From Chryseobacterium indologenes (lineage in GTDB: Bacteria > Bacteroidota > Bacteroidia > Flavobacteriales > Weeksellaceae), in contig NZ_CP018786.1 of assembly GCF_002025665.1 (NCBI RefSeq), positions 620,001-684,000 of the forward strand: 64,000 nucleotides of DNA. The letters run 5' to 3'. Numbering within the stretch: position 1 is the stretch's first letter; each line of letters begins with the position of its first letter. Below the pieces are notes generated by a model. The model had not been told where the DNA came from and ran no database searches. It worked only from the letters and a program-made list of their open reading frames with translations. Below are positions 60,686 through 64,000 of this stretch, in pieces. Made by a program: the position numbers and the translations under genes.

Positions 60686-61684
60686 TTATTTTTCGTCTTT
60701 TTCACTGATTTCTTTAGCCATCGGATTGTCTAAAACTCTTAGCTCATCTTTAGGCTTTTCGTAGTGGTTCAATGAAATTACAGAATGTCTGTCGATATGT
60801 CTAGGACCTTCGATGTTCCAGTCTGATAAAGCTTTTCTTTCGAAACGACATGTATCACAGATGAATTCTTCAACTTCACCCCACTGGTCTTTTCTTGCCG
60901 TAACTCTTACAATTTCGTCTCCTTTAAACCATACTACAGCTTTTCCAGAACATTTATCACATTTACAAGTAGCATTCATAGGTTTTGTAAACCAAACTCT
61001 GCTTGCAAAACGAGCTGTTCTGTCTGTTAATGCTCCTACAGGACAAACGTCGATAACGTTTCCGATGAAGTCATTATCTAAAGCTTTATTTAAATACGTT
61101 GAAATTTCAGCGTGATCTCCTCTGAAAAGGATACCGTGTTCTCTTGTTTCTGTAAGCTGATTGGCTGTCAGTACGCATCTTGCGCAAAGAATACAACGGT
61201 TCATATTTAATTTGATGTTTGGTCCAAGATCATCAGCTTCGTAAGTATTTCTTTCGAATTCTGTTCTTGTATTTTCCACACCATGCTCATATCCTAAGTC
61301 CTGAAGATGACATTCTCCTGCCTGGTCGCAGATAGGGCAGTCCAGCGGGTGGTTTACCAATAGGAATTCGGTAACCGCTTTTCTTCCTTCCTGAGCTTTC
61401 TCAGAAGTAAGATTTTTTACTTCCATACCGTCCATTACATTAGTTCTGCAGCTTGCTACTAATTTTGGCATAGGACGAGGATCTGCTTCGGATCCTTTAG
61501 AAACTTCTACCAGACAAGTTCTACATCTTCCTCCACTGGTTTCCAACTTGCTGTAGTAGCACATTGCAGGAGGTACAGATTTACCACCGATTTGTCTTGC
61601 AGCTTCCAGAATAGAAGTACCAGGCAAAACTTCTGTAGTCTGTCCGTCTATAGTTATTTTGAATTTTTTAACTTCTTCGCTCAT
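60686..61684 (-). CDS. nuoG: NADH-quinone oxidoreductase subunit G, short form
   Basis: 332 residues instead of the usual 700-900. The N-terminal cluster module is complete: [2Fe-2S] in CYYSKLETSGGRCRTCLVEV, the His/Cys [4Fe-4S] in HPLDCPICDQAGECHLQDLG, and [4Fe-4S] in CILCARCVLTANQ with CPVGALTDR. After a further Cys cluster (CKCDKCSGK, ICDTCRFERK) the protein stops, so the large molybdopterin-like domain is absent. Flavobacteriia commonly carry this form, so it is probably normal, not truncated. Confidence 0.92.
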   Translation of the reverse strand: MSEEVKKFKITIDGQTTEVLPGTSILEAARQIGGKSVPPAMCYYSKLETSGGRCRTCLVEVSKGSEADPRPMPKLVASCRTNVMDGMEVKNLTSEKAQEGRKAVTEFLLVNHPLDCPICDQAGECHLQDLGYEHGVENTRTEFERNTYEADDLGPNIKLNMNRCILCARCVLTANQLTETREHGILFRGDHAEISTYLNKALDNDFIGNVIDVCPVGALTDRTARFASRVWFTKPMNATCKCDKCSGKAVVWFKGDEIVRVTARKDQWGEVEEFICDTCRFERKALSDWNIEGPRHIDRHSVISLNHYEKPKDELRVLDNPMAKEISEKDEK

Positions 61685-61725
61685 ATGATATGCTTTAAGC
61701 TTTATGCGTTAAGCAATAGGCTTTG

Positions 61726-62637
61726 TTATTTATATTTCTTTGTATTAAATGTATATCCAATTCCTCCCAGAATCTGTCCGAAAACAAAATCCTGACGTGC
61801 TTTGTCCGGCTTATTATTCAACGTGGTTTTAATGTCCCACATATTAATATAACCGGCTTTTCCTTCTAATCTCAGCATCCAGTTTTTCCAGAATACTAAG
61901 TTAAGACTGGACCTGATATCAGTTCCCATCCCTGCAACGTGAAAACGGTCACTTCTTTCATTACCAAAAAGCTTTACATTACTTTTCGGAAACATAAATC
62001 CGATTCCGGCTCCATAAGACCATACTAAATCTATATTTTTCTTATGAACAAGATTTTTGTATTTCTCAAGACCTAAGTTTTCATAATTAAGTCCATCAGT
62101 ATGTTCGAAAGTAAGGAACTTCTCATCTGCAAGGTTAACCTGCCCGTTTTGAACCATCGCTGCATATTCAGGATCTGAAATATGTCCTTTGAAACCGACA
62201 GTCTGGTTCTGATCCATTACATATTTCATATGGTCTATCCCTAATACCAATGCTAAATTGTCTTTAATGAAATATCCTATTCTGAAATTATACTGTGTTA
62301 CAGTAAACCAGCTTGGATCAAAATAGACAATTCCGAATTTTGTAGGTCGGTCTTGTGCAGTTACGTTATTCAATTGAAAATCGTATCCGTTTCCGGTAAA
62401 ATGAATGTCAGAATTACTATAAGCAGCTCTGTTCCATCCATAAAATACGAAAACCTGACCTTTTTTGCTTAGTGGTAAAGGCTTTTCCTTTTTCTCAGCT
62501 TTAATCTGCTCTTTCTCACTCACTAAATATGACAAATCCTCTTCTACGGATCTGTTATAAGTTGCAGTATCACTCTTCTTGTTCTGTGCAAATACAAGAT
62601 TCGACATCATTAAGCCGACAACCAATAATTTTTTCAT
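61726..62637 (-). CDS. Outer-membrane-type protein inserted in the nuo operon
   Basis: 303 residues with a signal peptide (MKKLLVVGLMMSNLVFAQNK). A charged Glu/Lys segment (about 28-58) is followed by alternating strands (FVFYGWNRAAYSNSDIHF, RPTKFGIVYFDPSWFTVTQY, SLNLVFWKNWMLRLEGKAGY) ending in GQILGGIGYTFNTKKYK, typical of a small beta-barrel. It has no relation to complex I that I can see. It begins 5 bases after the nuoF stop and ends 41 before nuoG, so it is carried within the operon. Role unknown. Confidence 0.8.
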   Translation of the reverse strand: MKKLLVVGLMMSNLVFAQNKKSDTATYNRSVEEDLSYLVSEKEQIKAEKKEKPLPLSKKGQVFVFYGWNRAAYSNSDIHFTGNGYDFQLNNVTAQDRPTKFGIVYFDPSWFTVTQYNFRIGYFIKDNLALVLGIDHMKYVMDQNQTVGFKGHISDPEYAAMVQNGQVNLADEKFLTFEHTDGLNYENLGLEKYKNLVHKKNIDLVWSYGAGIGFMFPKSNVKLFGNERSDRFHVAGMGTDIRSSLNLVFWKNWMLRLEGKAGYINMWDIKTTLNNKPDKARQDFVFGQILGGIGYTFNTKKYK

Positions 62638-62642
62638 CTTAC

Positions 62643-64000
62643 CTACGCATTCTTTTCAACAGCCGGGATAGGATCTGCATAATGTGCCAATCCATAATTT
62701 TGTGTCTGAGACAATTCAGGGTTTTTCACGTGCCACTCAAATTCATCTCTGAAGTGACGGATTGCTGCTGCAACCGGCCAAGCTGCTGCATCACCCAACG
62801 GACAAATCGTGTTTCCTTCGATTTTTCTCTGGATATCCCAAAGCAGATCGATATCTTCCATTTTTCCTTCTCCTTTCTCGATTTTCTTTAAAATCTTGTA
62901 CATCCATCCCGTTCCTTCACGGCAAGGAGTACATTGTCCACAGCTTTCGTGATTGTAGAATCTCGCTAAAGTCATTGTATGATCTACAATACACTGGTCT
63001 TCATCCAAAACGATGAAACCTCCTGAACCCATCATAGTACCGGTAGCAAAACCACCATCTGCCAATGATTCATAGTTCATATATCTTGGCTCTCCGTTCA
63101 CTGTTCTCAACAATAAATTAGCCGGAACAATCGGAACAGAACTTCCTCCAGGAATACAAGCCTTTAATTTTTTACCATCTTTAATACCACCACAATATTC
63201 ATCAGAGTAGATGAATTCTTCTACAGTGATCGTCATATCGATTTCGTATACACCTGGTTTGTTGATGTTTCCACAAGCCGAAATCAATTTCGTTCCTGTA
63301 GATCTTCCAACACCAATTTTAGCGTATTCAGCACCTGTAATATCAATGATCGGAACAATTGCCGCAATAGATTCAACGTTGTTTACCACCGTTGGTCTCT
63401 CCCAAAGACCTTTTACAGCCGGGAATGGCGGTTTTAATCTTGGGTTACCTCTTTTTCCTTCAAGGGATTCAAGCAATGCAGTTTCTTCACCGCAGATATA
63501 TGCTCCACCACCTCTCTGCACATAGATTTCAAGATCGAAACCAGTTCCTAAAATATTTTTACCTAAAAATCCTGCTGCTTTGGCTTCTTCAATAGCTTCT
63601 TCAAGGATATCCGGAATCCATGAATATTCTCCACGGATGTAGATATAAGAAGTATTGGAACCTAAACAGTAAGAAGAAATTAGCATTCCCTCAATCAATA
63701 AATGAGGAAGAAACTCCATCAGATATCTGTCCTTGAATGTTCCAGGTTCAGATTCATCCGCATTCACAACAAGGTGTCTTGGAACACCTTCAGGCTTAGC
63801 CAAAAAGCTCCATTTCATTCCTGTCGGGAATCCAGCTCCACCACGACCTCTTAGTCCTGAAGCTTTTACTTCTTCAAGAATTTCGTCAGGAGTCATTTTC
63901 AAGGCTTTTTCAGCTGCAGTGTAACCTCCCTGTTTGCGGTAAGTCCCAAAGTAGCGAATACCTTCTATATGTGCGTCTTTAAGTAAAAGTTTTTTACTCA
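62643..64000 (-). CDS. nuoF: NADH-quinone oxidoreductase subunit F (start codon crosses window edge)
   Basis: Reads to the right edge. The last bases of the window are the reverse complement of TGAGTAAAAAACTT, so the A of ATG is base 64001 and the protein (about 452 residues) begins MSKKLLLKDAHIEGIRYFGT. It binds FMN and NADH: GLRGRGGAGFPTGMKW, YIRGEYSWIPDILEEAIEEA, RGGGAYICGEETALLESLEG, and the [4Fe-4S] (N3) ligands SCGQCTPCREG with CPLGDAAAWP. Followed at 5 bases by an outer-membrane-type gene. Confidence 0.97.
   Translation of the reverse strand, partial: SKKLLLKDAHIEGIRYFGTYRKQGGYTAAEKALKMTPDEILEEVKASGLRGRGGAGFPTGMKWSFLAKPEGVPRHLVVNADESEPGTFKDRYLMEFLPHLLIEGMLISSYCLGSNTSYIYIRGEYSWIPDILEEAIEEAKAAGFLGKNILGTGFDLEIYVQRGGGAYICGEETALLESLEGKRGNPRLKPPFPAVKGLWERPTVVNNVESIAAIVPIIDITGAEYAKIGVGRSTGTKLISACGNINKPGVYEIDMTITVEEFIYSDEYCGGIKDGKKLKACIPGGSSVPIVPANLLLRTVNGEPRYMNYESLADGGFATGTMMGSGGFIVLDEDQCIVDHTMTLARFYNHESCGQCTPCREGTGWMYKILKKIEKGEGKMEDIDLLWDIQRKIEGNTICPLGDAAAWPVAAAIRHFRDEFEWHVKNPELSQTQNYGLAHYADPIPAVEKNA

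Noticed and set aside
60686..61684. NuoG pseudogene
   Set aside because: The frame is clean, the clusters are complete and the stop is natural; the short form is known from related bacteria.

Overview
The window looks like chromosome of an AT-rich member of the Flavobacteriia, most like Chryseobacterium and its relatives (Weeksellaceae). The reasons are the many Bacteroidota-type promoters (-7 box TAnnTTTG), a PorP/SprF type IX secretion protein, Bacteroidota lipoprotein signals (short signal then Cys), DUF3822, DUF5606, HemW and RsmD in familiar surroundings, a short molybdopterin-free NuoG, and AT-rich intergenic repeats of the flavobacterial kind. I saw no rRNA, tRNA, CRISPR array or intact insertion sequence.

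Layout. 1-3.9 kb: sbcC (cut by the left edge) and sbcD for DNA-end repair. 4.1-14.4 kb: small proteins, SlyD, YchJ, a Dcp-like M3 peptidase, a DUF2807 lipoprotein, a KefB/KefF-like K+ efflux pair and a LemA-TPM-TPM operon. 14.5-28.8 kb: mostly housekeeping genes (folA, coaD, ddl, rluD, sprF/porP, hemW, murI, rsmD, Smr), with a frameshifted four-helix-bundle gene flanked by inverted repeats, and a divergent nitroreductase/HxlR pair sharing a long symmetrical operator. 28.8-38.4 kb: secreted proteins of unknown role, a serine hydrolase, an archaemetzincin lipoprotein, sixA, and the ruvX-def-DUF5606 and mazG groups.

38.6-47.4 kb: an accessory, signalling-flavoured stretch. It holds a 1238-residue surface protein (calcineurin-like phosphoesterase, a middle part with kinase-like motifs, C-terminal beta-barrel), an HD phosphohydrolase fused to a Pycsar-type transmembrane effector domain with no cyclase nearby, a bestrophin-like channel, a small lipoprotein and a GAF-domain protein. 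47.7-53.0 kb: a four-gene minus-strand operon that looks like cargo for a contractile injection or type VI-like system: a LysM protein, a LysM + PAAR-like (DUF4280) spike-tip protein, a large predicted peptidoglycan-attacking effector (beta-sandwich domains, GH19, and a C-terminal His/Cys domain resembling L,D-transpeptidase effectors), and an SH3 lipoprotein that could be its immunity partner. This is the best candidate here for an undescribed system.

53.1-64.0 kb: the respiratory complex I operon, minus strand, from nuoF (first base of its start codon lies just past the right edge) to nuoN, with an unrelated outer-membrane-type gene inserted between nuoF and nuoG and short repeat-bearing gaps beside nuoH. 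Start codons were adjusted from the longest ORF where a promoter, signal peptide or family alignment argued for a shorter protein; those choices are stated in each entry.
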